NCBI GenBank assembly: GCA_964496275.1
Contig: CAZBYL010000016.1
Span: 1 to 43,423 of the forward strand
DNA length: 43,423 bases
Direction: 5' to 3'
Origin: CAZBYL01 sp964496275
GTDB lineage: Bacteria; Synergistota; Synergistia; Synergistales; Synergistaceae
Shown here piece by piece: positions 23,024-32,046 of this stretch. The position numbers were made by a program, and so were the translations under genes. Under the pieces are notes generated by a model. The model saw only the letters and a list, made by a program, of their open reading frames with translations. It made no database searches and was not told the DNA's origin. The stretch's first letter is position 1. Each line of letters begins with the position of its first letter.

Positions 23024-24788
23024 ATGGCTCTCGTAAGAGCACACGTACTTATCTGCACCGGTACAGGATGCACATCCTCCGGAGCGAAAAAAGTTCTCGC
23101 GCAGTTTACGGAAGAACTCAAGGTAAAAGGCCTTGNNNNNNNNNNGCTTCTGTGAGTGCGGCCCGCTCGTCATCATATACCCCGAAGGCACGTTCTACAC
23201 ACGCGTACAGCCCGAGGACGTAGCCGAAATAGTCGAAACACACCTCCTCAAGGGACGCATCGTAACACGCCTTCTCTACAAAGAACCCACCACGGCGGAA
23301 CAGGTTCCCAACTACAACGAAATCGCCTTCTACAAAAAACAGCACCGCCTTGTCCTCAAAAACTGCGGACACATCAACCCCGACTCACTTGAAGAATACA
23401 TCGGCGCCGACGGCTACGAAGCACTTGCCAAGGTTCTCCTTGAAATGACGCCGCAGCAGGTAGTCGAAGAAATGAAAAAGACAGGCCTTCGCGGCCGCGG
23501 CGGCGGCGGATTCCCGACAGGAATGAAATGGGGATTCTGCCAGAAATCACCAGGACCCAAGAAGTACATCATCTGCAACGCGGACGAGGGCGACCCCGGT
23601 GCGTTCATGGACAGATCCCTTCTTGAAGGCGACCCGCATGCAATACTCGAAGGAATGATAATCGGAGCATACGCCATCGGAGCAGATGAAGGCTACATCT
23701 ACTGCCGCGCCGAATACCCGCTTGCCATCAAACGCCTCAAAAACGCCATCGCACAGGCGGAAGAGGCCGGACTCCTGGGTCAGAACATTCTCGGCACAGA
23801 CTTTAGCTGCACGCTTCACATCAAAGAAGGCGCCGGAGCATTTGTCTGCGGAGAAGAGACGGCCCTCATGGCATCCATAGAAGGCAGCCGCGGAATGCCG
23901 CGTCCCCGCCCGCCGTTCCCCGCAGTAAAGGGACTCTGGGGCAAACCTTCAAACATCAACAACGTTGAGACATTCGCCAACGTTCCCTACATCTTCCGTG
24001 TAGGCGCAGAAGAATACGCCAAACTCGGAACAGAAAAATCCAAGGGAACCAAAGTATTTGCACTCACCGGAAAAATCAACAACACAGGTCTTGCCGAAGT
24101 TCCCATGGGAATCACGATGCGCGAAATCATCTTCGACATCGGCGGCGGCATAATCGGCGGCAAGAAATTCAAAGCCGTCCAGATAGGCGGACCTTCCGGA
24201 GGCTGTATGCCCGAAAGACTCCTCGACACCTCAGTCGACTACGACTCACTCATCGCCGCAGGCGCAATGATGGGTTCCGGCGGACTCGTCGTAATGGACG
24301 AAGACACCTGCATGGTTGACGTCGCGAAATTCTTCCTCAACTTCACACAGTCCGAATCCTGCGGCAAATGCACCCCCTGCCGCGAAGGAACAAAGCGTAT
24401 GCTTGAAATGCTCACCGCGATAACGGAAGGCAGAGGACAGGAAGGCGACATCGAAAAACTCGAAAAACTCGCAAAATCCATAAAGGCCGGCGCGCTCTGC
24501 GCACTCGGTCAGACAGCACCGAACCCGATACTCTCCACTCTCCGCTACTTCAGAGACGAATATGAAGCGCACATCAAGGAGAAGAGATGCCCGGCAGGAG
24601 CATGCACAGCACTCATCGGATACAAGATCACCGATAACTGCAAAGGCTGCGGACTGTGCAAAAAACAGTGCCCCGTGGACGCCATCTCAGGCGAACCCAA
24701 GGGAATGCACACCATCGACCCGAGCAAGTGCATTAAGTGCGGCGCATGTATGGCGAAGTGCCCGTTCAAGGCAATCGTTCGCGGATAA
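23024..24788 (+). CDS. hndC: Hydrogenase flavoprotein subunit HndC (NuoF-like), split by gap
   Basis: The NAD(P)H/FMN subunit and likely bifurcation site. The start at 23024 (MALVRAHVLICTGTGCTSSG) follows GGAGGGAGGA. An N-terminal [2Fe-2S] thioredoxin-like domain is cut by a run of ten N at 23136-23145, after which the reading frame differs. The gap length is arbitrary, so this is an assembly break and not a frameshift. By comparison with relatives about 13 residues, including the third cluster Cys (TGC), are missing. Then come the NuoF motifs GRGGGGFPTG, NADEGDPGAFMDR and CGEETALMASIEG, the SLBB domain, the [4Fe-4S] motif SCGKCTPCREG, and a C-terminal two-cluster ferredoxin (CKGCGLCKKQC; CIKCGACMAKC). 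Its neighbours are hndB and hndD in one operon. Confidence 0.93.
23136..23145. other. Assembly gap (10 N)
   Basis: Ten unresolved bases inside hndC. The frames before (starting 23024) and after the gap do not match, consistent with a placeholder of unknown true length. Confidence 0.99.
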
Positions 24789-24815
24789 TCGGGCAGAGGA
24801 AGGGGAGAATAAAAC

Positions 24816-26561
24816 ATGGAACTCGTTAAAGTTACTATAGACGGCAAAACCGTATCGGTACCAAGCGACTATACTGTAATCGAAGCCGCCGCCCTTGCGG
24901 GCATCCGTATCCCTCAGCTTTGCTACCACCCCGAGCTGAGCAAAGAAGGCGCATGCCGTGTCTGCGTAGTCGAAATCGAGGGCGCACGCGCCTTTGGTGC
25001 AGCCTGCGTCTACCCCGTCAATGACGGAATGGTCGTCCACACAAACACACCGGCAATCCGTGAGACACGCAAGGCCGTTGTCGAACTGCTTCTCGCAAAC
25101 CACCCGCAGGACTGCCTTTTCTGCCAGAAAAACAACGACTGCGAACTGCAGACAATCGCTGCGGACCTCGGAATCCGTGAAGTACCCTACACAGGTGAAA
25201 AACGCAATGTCCTAAAAGACAAAGACAACCCCAGCCTCGTGCGCGACCCCAACAAGTGCATACTTTGCGGCCGCTGCATCAGAGCTTGCCACGAGCGTCA
25301 GGACCTCGACGTTTACGGCTATGTCAACCGCGGATTCAAAACCCTCGTCGAACCGGCCTTCGGACTCGGACTCGACAAGGCGACATGCACACTCTGCGGT
25401 CAGTGCGCAGCCGTATGCCCCACAGCGGCAATATGCGAAAAAGACGACACTGAGAAAGTCTTTGCGGCTCTCGGCGATAAAGAAAAATACACCATCGTCC
25501 AGACGGCTCCCTCCGTCCGCGTCGCCCTTGGCGAAGCCCTCGGACTTCCCGCAGGTGAGATCGTAACAGGCAAAATGGTCGCAGCTCTGCGCCGCCTCGG
25601 ATTTGACAAAGTATTTGACACAGACTTCAGCGCCGACCTCACAATCATGGAAGAGGGACACGAATTCCTCCACCGCGTATTGAACGGCGGAGTGCTCCCG
25701 ATGATCACATCCTGCTCACCGGGCTGGATTAACTTCATCGAAATGAAATATCCCGACCTCCTTCCGCACCTCTCGACGGCAAAATCGCCGCAGGGAATGT
25801 TCGGAGCCATCGCAAAAACATACTGGCCCGAAACACAGGGTATCCCGGTTGAGAGCATCTACAGCGTCTCCGTAATGCCCTGCACAGCCAAAAAGTCGGA
25901 ATGTGTACGTCCGCAGCTCCAGAGCAACCCGGGAATCCCCGATGTTGACGCGGTCATCACAACACGCGAACTCGCCAGAATGATCAAAAACGCCGGAATC
26001 GACTTCAAGAACCTTCCCGAAGAAGATTACGACAATCCGCTCGGAGAATCCACGGGCGCAGGCGTCATCTTCGGAGTCACAGGCGGAGTCATGGAAGCAG
26101 CCCTCCGCACGGTCTACGCCGTACTCAACGAAGGCAAAGACATTCCGGGCATCATCTTTGCACCTGTCCGCGGCATGGAAGGCATCAAAGAAGCCACAGT
26201 GGACGTCCCTGTCAACGGACAGACGGTCACAGTCAAGCTTGCCGTAGCCCACACGCTCAAAAACGCGCGCACACTCATGGACAAAGTTCGCGCCGGAGAA
26301 GCGGACTACCACTTCATCGAAGTCATGGCATGCCCCGGCGGATGCATCGGCGGCGGCGGTCAGCCCCAGCCCGTCAACGCAGACATTCGCGCTGCTCGTA
26401 CCGCTGCAATCTACCGCGAGGACGAAGGCAAGGTTCTCCGTCAGTCACACAAGAACCCCGACATCATCGCGCTGTACGACAAATGGCTCGGCAAACCCCT
26501 CGGAGAAAAGTCACACCACCTTCTCCACACCCACTTCAAAGCACAGCCGAGAGAGTTCTAA
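24816..26561 (+). CDS. hndD: [FeFe]-hydrogenase catalytic subunit HndD (group A)
   Basis: The 581-aa H-cluster subunit that interconverts protons and H2. The N-terminal [2Fe-2S] domain has CYHPELSKEGACRVC. Next is the His-ligated [4Fe-4S] motif HPQDCLFCQKNNDC, then two ferredoxin clusters (CILCGRCIRAC; CTLCGQCAAVC). The catalytic domain has complete H-cluster motifs: TSCSPGW (Cys300), MPCTAKKSE (Cys356) and MACPGGCIGGGGQP (Cys506, Cys510), followed by the small-subunit-like C-terminus. All four H-cluster cysteines are present, so it should be active once matured by HydE/F/G; hydF lies about 9 kb downstream. It is last in the hnd operon, with AGGGGAG before the ATG and a textbook terminator after the stop. 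Confidence 0.96.
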   Translation: MELVKVTIDGKTVSVPSDYTVIEAAALAGIRIPQLCYHPELSKEGACRVCVVEIEGARAFGAACVYPVNDGMVVHTNTPAIRETRKAVVELLLANHPQDCLFCQKNNDCELQTIAADLGIREVPYTGEKRNVLKDKDNPSLVRDPNKCILCGRCIRACHERQDLDVYGYVNRGFKTLVEPAFGLGLDKATCTLCGQCAAVCPTAAICEKDDTEKVFAALGDKEKYTIVQTAPSVRVALGEALGLPAGEIVTGKMVAALRRLGFDKVFDTDFSADLTIMEEGHEFLHRVLNGGVLPMITSCSPGWINFIEMKYPDLLPHLSTAKSPQGMFGAIAKTYWPETQGIPVESIYSVSVMPCTAKKSECVRPQLQSNPGIPDVDAVITTRELARMIKNAGIDFKNLPEEDYDNPLGESTGAGVIFGVTGGVMEAALRTVYAVLNEGKDIPGIIFAPVRGMEGIKEATVDVPVNGQTVTVKLAVAHTLKNARTLMDKVRAGEADYHFIEVMACPGGCIGGGGQPQPVNADIRAARTAAIYREDEGKVLRQSHKNPDIIALYDKWLGKPLGEKSHHLLHTHFKAQPREF

Positions 26562-26577
26562 AATCGCCAAGACAAAA

Positions 26578-26608
26578 CAAAAAGCCGCCCTTCGGGGCGG
26601 TTTTTTTT
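26578..26608 (+). terminator. Intrinsic terminator of the hnd operon
   Basis: CCGCCC (26585-26590), the stable tetraloop TTCG, GGGCGG (26595-26600), then eight T. A-rich sequence 5' of the stem allows pairing with the T-run. Confidence 0.93.
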
Positions 26609-26802
26609 GTTGGCAAACGATAATCTCCGACATCTTTCTTATTTCGATACTTTACGGATCTCTGATGAACACACTGAGTGATTGATGGCAAAACTAAGTT
26701 CGGCTACGAAAATCATAGATTTTATGCCTTACTTATCGCACAAAACAGGAATATGCCGTTTTGGCTCTCCGCTTATGCTTATGCGAGCCAGACGGGAAAA
26801 AG

Positions 26803-26828
26803 CCGGAGCAATTTTTATTGCGGTTTTT
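26803..26828. terminator. Short hairpin overlapping the QueG-like gene stop
   Basis: CCG-GA-GCAAT, TTTT, ATTGC-GG, then TTTTTT on the plus strand; on the minus strand the hairpin is followed by CTTTTTC. It overlaps the minus-strand stop codon at 26815-26817. It could terminate transcription from either side. The remainder of 26609-26802 shows no gene. Confidence 0.45.
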
Positions 26829-27645
26829 TCGGTATTTTGCTTTCGCAGGGGACTTTTACTTGGCATTTGCCGCAGCCGTAGCGGATTTTTTGGTGTGCTC
26901 CGTGCGGAGGGAATGTCATTTTTTTCAGGTATGGTGAGCATAGTGTGTGGTCTTTGCCCTGTATTACTCCCTTTGATTTGTCTATCGCATCTGCGGGGCA
27001 TCTTGCTTGGCAGGCTCCGCACATTGTGCAGTATTCGAATGGGTTTGAGTATGGGCGCTCTGTGGCTGGGATAGGGGCGTTTGTGATGATGCTTCCGAAT
27101 CTTCCTGCCATTCCTTTTTCGGTTATTAGTCCCTTTGAGAGCCCGAAGGTGCCGAGTCCGCAGACGTATGCCGTGTGGCGTTCCGACCAGTTTGATTCGT
27201 ATGGCGAGAGCATTTTGAATCTGGGGTCTGTTGTGGGGAAGATTGCGCTGTAGCCTTTTTCGCGGAGGTATGCGGCTATTTGTTCACCCAAAGCGGCAAG
27301 AGCCGCCTGTCCCTCTATTCTTGCGTGAAGCCATTCGTCTGCCGGTATGTCTCTGTCTTTTGCATTTGCCTTTTTTACATCTTCCGTGAAGGGGAGGAAA
27401 AAGGATATTACGCTTGCCGCATCGGGGAGCCAGTCGTGCGGGAGCATTGTGCCCATGTTAAGCGCGCCCTCTTTTCTCATTTTATCGAAGAGCGGGTCGT
27501 TCGCCTCGGCTGTGCCTATGAGTATGCCGTCCCACAGTTTCATACCGATGAGGTCTGTGCGCAGCGCGTCTTCCGCTGTGACATAGTTGAGCTGAGAGTT
27601 TGCCGTAAAGCCGCGAGCCAAGGTTTCGATTTCCTGTATGAGCAT
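26815..27645 (-). CDS. QueG-like [4Fe-4S] reductase-family protein
   Basis: A 276-aa protein of the COG1600/QueG-related family of cytoplasmic [4Fe-4S] redox proteins. The core motif HTAYVCGLGTFGLSKGLITEKGMAGRFGS (about residues 160-188) corresponds to the cobalamin-binding region of epoxyqueuosine reductase. It is followed by one clear ferredoxin motif, CTMCGACQARCPADAI, and a second cysteine group at the C-terminus (CGKCQVKVPCES). It is shorter than true QueG (about 370 aa) and lacks its HEAT-like C-terminus, so it is probably a paralogue with another reduction or Fe-S role. The start is firm: AGGAGGT lies 7 nt before the ATG. It is divergent from the P-type ATPase gene. Confidence 0.78.
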   Translation of the reverse strand: MLIQEIETLARGFTANSQLNYVTAEDALRTDLIGMKLWDGILIGTAEANDPLFDKMRKEGALNMGTMLPHDWLPDAASVISFFLPFTEDVKKANAKDRDIPADEWLHARIEGQAALAALGEQIAAYLREKGYSAIFPTTDPRFKMLSPYESNWSERHTAYVCGLGTFGLSKGLITEKGMAGRFGSIITNAPIPATERPYSNPFEYCTMCGACQARCPADAIDKSKGVIQGKDHTLCSPYLKKMTFPPHGAHQKIRYGCGKCQVKVPCESKIPKKPQ

Positions 27646-27683
27646 GGCTGTACCTCCTGATGTTTGTCAGTATTTTGTTGTAT

Positions 27684-27711
27684 TGTATAGTACCGACGCC
27701 GATTGGGGCAA
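27684..27711 (-). promoter_or_regulatory. Promoter of the QueG-like gene
   Basis: On the minus strand TTGCCC (27706-27711), 16 nt, TATACA (27684-27689). The -35 is half of an inverted repeat GGGGCAA (27705-27711) / TTGCCCC (27747-27753), whose other half lies just before the divergent promoter. Confidence 0.45.
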
Positions 27712-27754
27712 TAAGGCGCGTATGAATTTTCTCAATATTCGTTATTTTGCCCCG

Positions 27755-27783
27755 TTGACTCGTTTCTTAAATTGTGTTCTAAT
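27755..27783 (+). promoter_or_regulatory. Promoter of the riboswitch-P-ATPase transcript
   Basis: TTGACT (27755-27760), exactly 17 nt, TCTAAT (27778-27783). The predicted start near 27790 is just ahead of the riboswitch aptamer. Confidence 0.65.
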
Positions 27784-27806
27784 ATGTCCATCAAAAATAA
27801 AATATA

Positions 27807-27897
27807 CCCTTTGAGGGAGTAATTGGCGCGCTTTTGCGCGTGGCAAGTCAACATCCTGACCTTGCGGTCTGGCTTGTCTTAAATGATGAGACTCATG
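27807..27897 (+). ncRNA. yybP-ykoY-type Mn2+ riboswitch
   Basis: The leader carries the two conserved loops of the Mn2+ aptamer. The 5' strand TGAG-GGAGTA (27812-27821) and the 3' strand GAGA-CTCA (27888-27895) form P1 (TGAG/CTCA). Between them lie a GC hairpin (GCGCG..TTTT..CGCGC region, 27826-27840) and the second arm (AAGTCAACATCC..GGCTTGTC). The layout matches the known aptamer, including the L. lactis example as I recall it. It precedes a P-type cation ATPase, a classic target of this class. The 3' P1 strand is shared with the downstream terminator, which implies an ON switch: Mn2+ binding holds P1, blocks the terminator and turns on the exporter. Confidence 0.82.
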
Positions 27898-27933
27898 TAT
27901 AGCTTCTTGCGGAGCTGTGCATGGGTCTTTTTT
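27889..27933 (+). terminator. Riboswitch expression-platform terminator
   Basis: A 16-bp continuous stem (27889-27904 with 27913-27928) with three G-U pairs and an 8-nt loop, followed by TTTTTT. Its 5' arm begins with the same bases (AGACTCA) that form the 3' strand of aptamer P1, so the two structures exclude each other. Confidence 0.85.
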
Positions 27934-27964
27934 ATTCTTTGAAATTTCAAAGGAGGGTTTGCGA

Positions 27965-30616
27965 ATGGATAGTTTTTTGAAAAGTGCGGTTTCTGTACTT
28001 CAGGAGTTCGGAGTTGATCCCGATAAGGAGCTGACTGCGGAGATGGTGCGCGTGAATCGCGAGAGGTTCGGCGAGAATTGTTTTACAAGAGAGAAGCCGA
28101 TATCCATGCTGCGGAGGTTTATCGACGCTTCCCGCGAACCTATGGTGCTGCTGCTCATTATGGCGGCTGTGATCACTTTGGGAGTGAATATTGCGCGCGC
28201 TGTGAGCGGAGGAGAGACGGATTTTATCGAGTGCGCGGGTATTTTTATCGCCATTCTTCTGTCGGTTGTCATCACGGTGGTTATGGAGGGGCGCAGCGCC
28301 AAGGCGTTTGAGGCTCTGGGGCGTATCAATGATGATATTAAGGTGCGTGTGCTTCGCGGCGGCGAGTTTTCTCTCGTTCCGCAAAGAGAGGTTGTGCCGG
28401 GGGATATAATTTTTGTTGCGGCGGGAGATAAGGTTCCTGCGGACGGCAGGCTTATAGAGAGTACGTCGCTTATGTCCGACGAGTCCTCTTTGACGGGCGA
28501 GAGCGTGCCGTCGGAGAAGGATGCGGACGTCGTTATTACAGACCCCAAAACATCTGTCGCAGATAGGCTGAATATGCTTTATTCCGGCTGTTTTATCACA
28601 GGCGGCAGCGGTACTATGGTTGTTACGGCGACGGGAGATGCCACGGAGTTCGGCAAGATAGCGGCTGAGCTGTCATCCACGGAGAAGCACAGTACGCCGC
28701 TTCAGGAGAAGCTTTCGCATCTGGGCCGTACAATCACCGTTTTGGGAGCTGGCGCGTCCGCCGCGATTTTCGCGCTGCAGACGGGGCGTCACTTTATGAA
28801 CGGCACAGCGGAGCTTGAGACTATAGCGGACGCTTTTATCACGAGTATTATCCTGATAGTCGCTTCCGTGCCGGAGGGGCTTCCGACCATCGTTGCCGTA
28901 TCTCTTTCCATAAATATTATCAAGATGTCAAAGCAGAACGCCCTTGTCAAGAAGATGGTCGCATGCGAGACGATAGGCTGTATCAATGTTATCTGTTCCG
29001 ATAAAACGGGGACTCTTACGGAGAATAAGATGACCGTTACGGATATTTGCAGCGAGGGTTCGCTGATTAAGCCAAACGAACTATTTTCGGAGCATCTTAT
29101 CAATAATTTCTGCATAAACAGCACTTCGGATGTGTCTGCGGAGGGCGGGGAGAAAATTTTCATAGGAAATCCCACGGAGTGCGCGCTGCTCTGCTCGGTT
29201 CTCGAAAGCGGCGTGGATTATAAAGAGGTGCGCTGCGATTTGGATATTCTGCACTGCTTCCCCTTCTCTTCGGACACAAAGAGGATGACCACTGTCGTCG
29301 AGTGCGATGATAAGGCCGTTGCATATTCCAAGGGAAGCCCCGAAAAGATACTCTCAATGTGCGGCGTAAGCTCCGAGGAGCTGCGCTTTGCCGAAGCGGC
29401 AATCACTTCGTTCCAAGAGAGGGCATGCCGCGTGATAGCCTTCGCACACAAGGATATAGTGAGCTACGAGAACTATAACGACAGGCGCGCCGAAATAGAG
29501 AGCGGTATGGTGTATGACGGTTTTGTCGCGATAACGGACCCTCTGCGCAAAGATGTGTATGATGCGGTGGCGGAGTGCCGCAGCGCCGGAATAAGTCTCA
29601 AGATGCTGACCGGCGACAACCTTGTGACGGCGCGTGCCATCGCACAGGAGCTGGGTATCTTGGAGGGCGGGCGTATCGCGGTGGAGGCCTCGGAGCTTGA
29701 CGATGTTTCGGACTCGGAACTTGAGGAGATGCTTCCCAAAATAAGCGTAATAGCAAGGAGCACTCCAACGATAAAAATGCGCGTTGTGAAGGCTCTGAAG
29801 GCGAGCGGCAATATTGTCGCCGTTACGGGGGACGGAATCAACGACGCTCCCGCCATCAAGAATGCGGATGTCGGTATTGCAATGGGGATAACAGGCACGG
29901 AAGTCTCCAAGGAGGCAAGCGACATAGTCCTTCTGAACGACTCATTCGCCACGATAGTTCGCGCCGTTCAGTGGGGGCGCGGTATATATGAAAATTTCCA
30001 GAGGTTCATACAGTTTCAGCTTACGGTAAACCTCTCGTCTGTCACAGTCGTGCTGTTTTCCATACTTGCCGGTTTTGAATCGCCCTTCACCGCCATGCAG
30101 CTTTTGTGGCTGAACATCGTAATGGACGGTCCTCCCGCTCTGACTCTGGGGCTTGAGCCTATACGCGGCGACTTGATGCAAAGAGCGCCCACAAAGCGCG
30201 GCGCGAATATAATATCAAAAGACATGTTTGGGCGCATCGCGTTCAACGGATTTTTCATCGCGGCGGTATTTCTCGGTCAGCACATCTGGAACTTTATGGG
30301 AGCCGCAGAGGGTGAAATGTCCACGGTGCTCTTCACTCTCTTTGTAATATTCCAGCTCTTCAACGCCTTCAACAGCAGAGAGCTGTCAGACCGCAGTATA
30401 TTCAGCGGCATAGGGGCGAACAAGCCCATGCTCGCGGTCTTCGCCTTCACCTTCGCGTTTCAGGTCGTGATAACGCAGTACGGCGGAATGTTCTTTGACA
30501 CGGTTCCTCTGTCGCTTGAGATGTGGCTGAAAATAGTCGTGACAGGATTCGGCGTTGTGGCGGCCTGCGAATTTGCGAAGCTTGCAAAAAGAGCCTGTCT
30601 GCATATCGCGGCCTGA
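27965..30616 (+). CDS. P-type Ca2+/Mn2+-transporting ATPase (P2 type)
   Basis: An 883-aa cation pump of the SERCA/PMR1-like P2 class. The actuator motif SLTGESVP lies near residue 175, membrane helix M4 has VPEGLPTIVAV, the phosphorylated Asp346 is in SDKTGTLTEN, and the hinge is GDGINDAPAIKNADVGIAMG. M6 reads LWLNIVMDGPPALTLG. Ten membrane segments are expected, and the length is normal. I chose the ATG at 27965 because AAGGAGGG lies 7-8 nt before it; an in-frame GTG at 27917 falls inside the riboswitch terminator. Control by a Mn2+ riboswitch argues that Mn2+ (or Ca2+ with Mn2+) is exported to prevent toxicity, as for P-ATPases under the same riboswitch in streptococci and lactococci. Confidence 0.92.
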   Translation: MDSFLKSAVSVLQEFGVDPDKELTAEMVRVNRERFGENCFTREKPISMLRRFIDASREPMVLLLIMAAVITLGVNIARAVSGGETDFIECAGIFIAILLSVVITVVMEGRSAKAFEALGRINDDIKVRVLRGGEFSLVPQREVVPGDIIFVAAGDKVPADGRLIESTSLMSDESSLTGESVPSEKDADVVITDPKTSVADRLNMLYSGCFITGGSGTMVVTATGDATEFGKIAAELSSTEKHSTPLQEKLSHLGRTITVLGAGASAAIFALQTGRHFMNGTAELETIADAFITSIILIVASVPEGLPTIVAVSLSINIIKMSKQNALVKKMVACETIGCINVICSDKTGTLTENKMTVTDICSEGSLIKPNELFSEHLINNFCINSTSDVSAEGGEKIFIGNPTECALLCSVLESGVDYKEVRCDLDILHCFPFSSDTKRMTTVVECDDKAVAYSKGSPEKILSMCGVSSEELRFAEAAITSFQERACRVIAFAHKDIVSYENYNDRRAEIESGMVYDGFVAITDPLRKDVYDAVAECRSAGISLKMLTGDNLVTARAIAQELGILEGGRIAVEASELDDVSDSELEEMLPKISVIARSTPTIKMRVVKALKASGNIVAVTGDGINDAPAIKNADVGIAMGITGTEVSKEASDIVLLNDSFATIVRAVQWGRGIYENFQRFIQFQLTVNLSSVTVVLFSILAGFESPFTAMQLLWLNIVMDGPPALTLGLEPIRGDLMQRAPTKRGANIISKDMFGRIAFNGFFIAAVFLGQHIWNFMGAAEGEMSTVLFTLFVIFQLFNAFNSRELSDRSIFSGIGANKPMLAVFAFTFAFQVVITQYGGMFFDTVPLSLEMWLKIVVTGFGVVAACEFAKLAKRACLHIAA

Positions 30617-30833
30617 TTCCTCAGCCAAAGCAGCGAAACCTTGCGGCAATGACTCAAAATCCCAACGCGGGACTCATTGCCGCGCACCACTCTTGTGCCT
30701 ATGATCTCCGCACACCGGCTTTTGAGTGCGGCTTACGCAGCGGATGCGCCGGTTCTGTATTTCTCTCGATTTTAATAATTCAGAAAATTGTGTTAAAATA
30801 TAATCATAAAATTATAAGAATGGGGGCTTTCGC

Positions 30834-31736
30834 ATGGTAACTAAAATGAGCACCGAGTATATCAACGTACCGGGCGGTTTTATCAGTCTGAGCAAACTCG
30901 GAGATATTGAGGAGACAGTTCCGGTTCTATATATCCACGGAGGCCCCGGCGGAAACTGCTCGTCCTTCATGCCAATGGCGGAAAAGCTTGCGGAAAACAG
31001 AATCGTCTATCTGTACAACCAGATAGGCAGTGATGAAGCGGCTCACATGGACGAGGATCACCAGTGGCAGCCGGAGTGCTATATCGAAAATCTTACAACA
31101 ATAATAAAGGCGATACAGAGTCCGCGTCTCCATGTGATAGGCCGTTCTTGGGGCGCGTACCTTGCTGCGGAGCACCTTGCAAGGAATCCGGATTCTCCCG
31201 TAATATCCGTCACAATGACAAGCCCGTTCATCAGCACAAAGCTCTGGCTTGAGGACGCAATGGCCCGTCTTGCGGAGTTCGGCGAGGATGCTTTGGGTGT
31301 TGTGCAGGAGTGCGAAAGCGGCACTTGCTATGACAGCAGCGGGTATCAGGAGATAATCACCCGTTTCAACAACACCTTTCAGTGCCGCAACGACCAGATA
31401 AGCAGGCTCGGGAATCCGAACTTTACAAAGGCGATAAGGACAAAGAGCAATGAAGGCATGAAGGTTTATAAAAAGATGTGGGGCCCCAGCGAATTTACCT
31501 GCACGGGAATTATGAAGGATATGGACATTACAAACCTTCTGCCGCGCATAAAGGTTCCCGTCCTTCTGCTCATAGGCGAGTTTGACCAGGTGAGTCAGAA
31601 GAACTGCGAATACTACAGGTCTCTCATACCCGGCGCAAGAATGGCGGTTATTCCGCACGCGTCTCAGACGGCGTTCCTTGAGAATTTCGACGTGTTCTAC
31701 TGGACATTCTGCAACTTCATAGTAAATGTGGAATAA
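30834..31736 (+). CDS. Alpha/beta hydrolase, proline iminopeptidase-like (S33)
   Basis: A 300-aa cytoplasmic hydrolase of peptidase family S33. The oxyanion motif is HGGPGG (near residue 35), the nucleophile elbow GRSWGAY (Ser near 104), the acid GEFDQV (Asp near 248) and the catalytic histidine IPHASQTAF (near 276). The cap domain lies between. The family removes N-terminal proline from peptides, which would suit an amino-acid fermenter, but S33 members vary and substrate is inference. ATG 30834 has GGGGG 7 nt before it, and a TATAAT sits at 30799-30804 with a poor -35. It is a single-gene unit ended by a strong hairpin. The preceding 217 nt hold no gene. Confidence 0.85.
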   Translation: MVTKMSTEYINVPGGFISLSKLGDIEETVPVLYIHGGPGGNCSSFMPMAEKLAENRIVYLYNQIGSDEAAHMDEDHQWQPECYIENLTTIIKAIQSPRLHVIGRSWGAYLAAEHLARNPDSPVISVTMTSPFISTKLWLEDAMARLAEFGEDALGVVQECESGTCYDSSGYQEIITRFNNTFQCRNDQISRLGNPNFTKAIRTKSNEGMKVYKKMWGPSEFTCTGIMKDMDITNLLPRIKVPVLLLIGEFDQVSQKNCEYYRSLIPGARMAVIPHASQTAFLENFDVFYWTFCNFIVNVE

Positions 31737-31765
31737 GCGTTTATAAAAACAGATTGTTTTGCCGC

Positions 31766-31800
31766 TGTGCCGCATAGGAAGACCGTGCGGCACATTTTTT
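31766..31800 (+). terminator. Intrinsic terminator after the S33 hydrolase
   Basis: A perfect 9-bp stem TGTGCCGCA (31766-31774) / TGCGGCACA (31786-31794) with an 11-nt loop and six T. Confidence 0.88.
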
Positions 31801-31832
31801 GCGCGGTTCGGCCGGTTGTTACACCCAGAAGG

Positions 31833-31982
31833 CGGCAGAGCATGCTTTTGCTCTGCCGGATGAGGGTGCTTTGGATTTTTGGGTTTTAGCTCTAACTTCC
31901 GGTAGAACCACAAAACCAAGGTCAAGAGCACCCTCATCCGTCTGCGGAAGCCAATCCGCAGCCACCTTCCCCCTAGGGAAGG
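31833..31982. repeat. Intergenic palindromic element (MITE/REP-like)
   Basis: Four nested or adjacent inverted repeats in 150 nt: CGGCAGAGCA/TGCTCTGCCG (31833-31858); a 13-bp pair GGATGAGGGTGCT (31858-31870) / AGCACCCTCATCC (31927-31939); CTGCGGA/TCCGCAG (31942-31961); and CCTTCCC/GGGAAGG (31965-31982). The right part, CCCTCATCCG-hairpin-CCACCTTCCC-GGGAAGG, is like a repeat I remember scattered between genes of gut Firmicutes. It has no coding capacity and is probably a non-autonomous repeat. Confidence 0.65.
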
Positions 31983-32046
31983 CTTTAGAAGCAAAATCAA
32001 CGGCACACACCGTTTTTTCAGTGGTTTTCCACCAGTCGTCTGCCAA

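Noticed and set aside
27917..27964. GTG start for the P-type ATPase
   Set aside because: It lies inside the riboswitch terminator hairpin; the ATG at 27965 has an excellent AAGGAGGG site.
30714..30753. ACCGGC/GCCGGT inverted repeat as terminator of the P-ATPase gene
   Set aside because: Only 6 bp with a 28-nt loop and no T-run; too weak to call.
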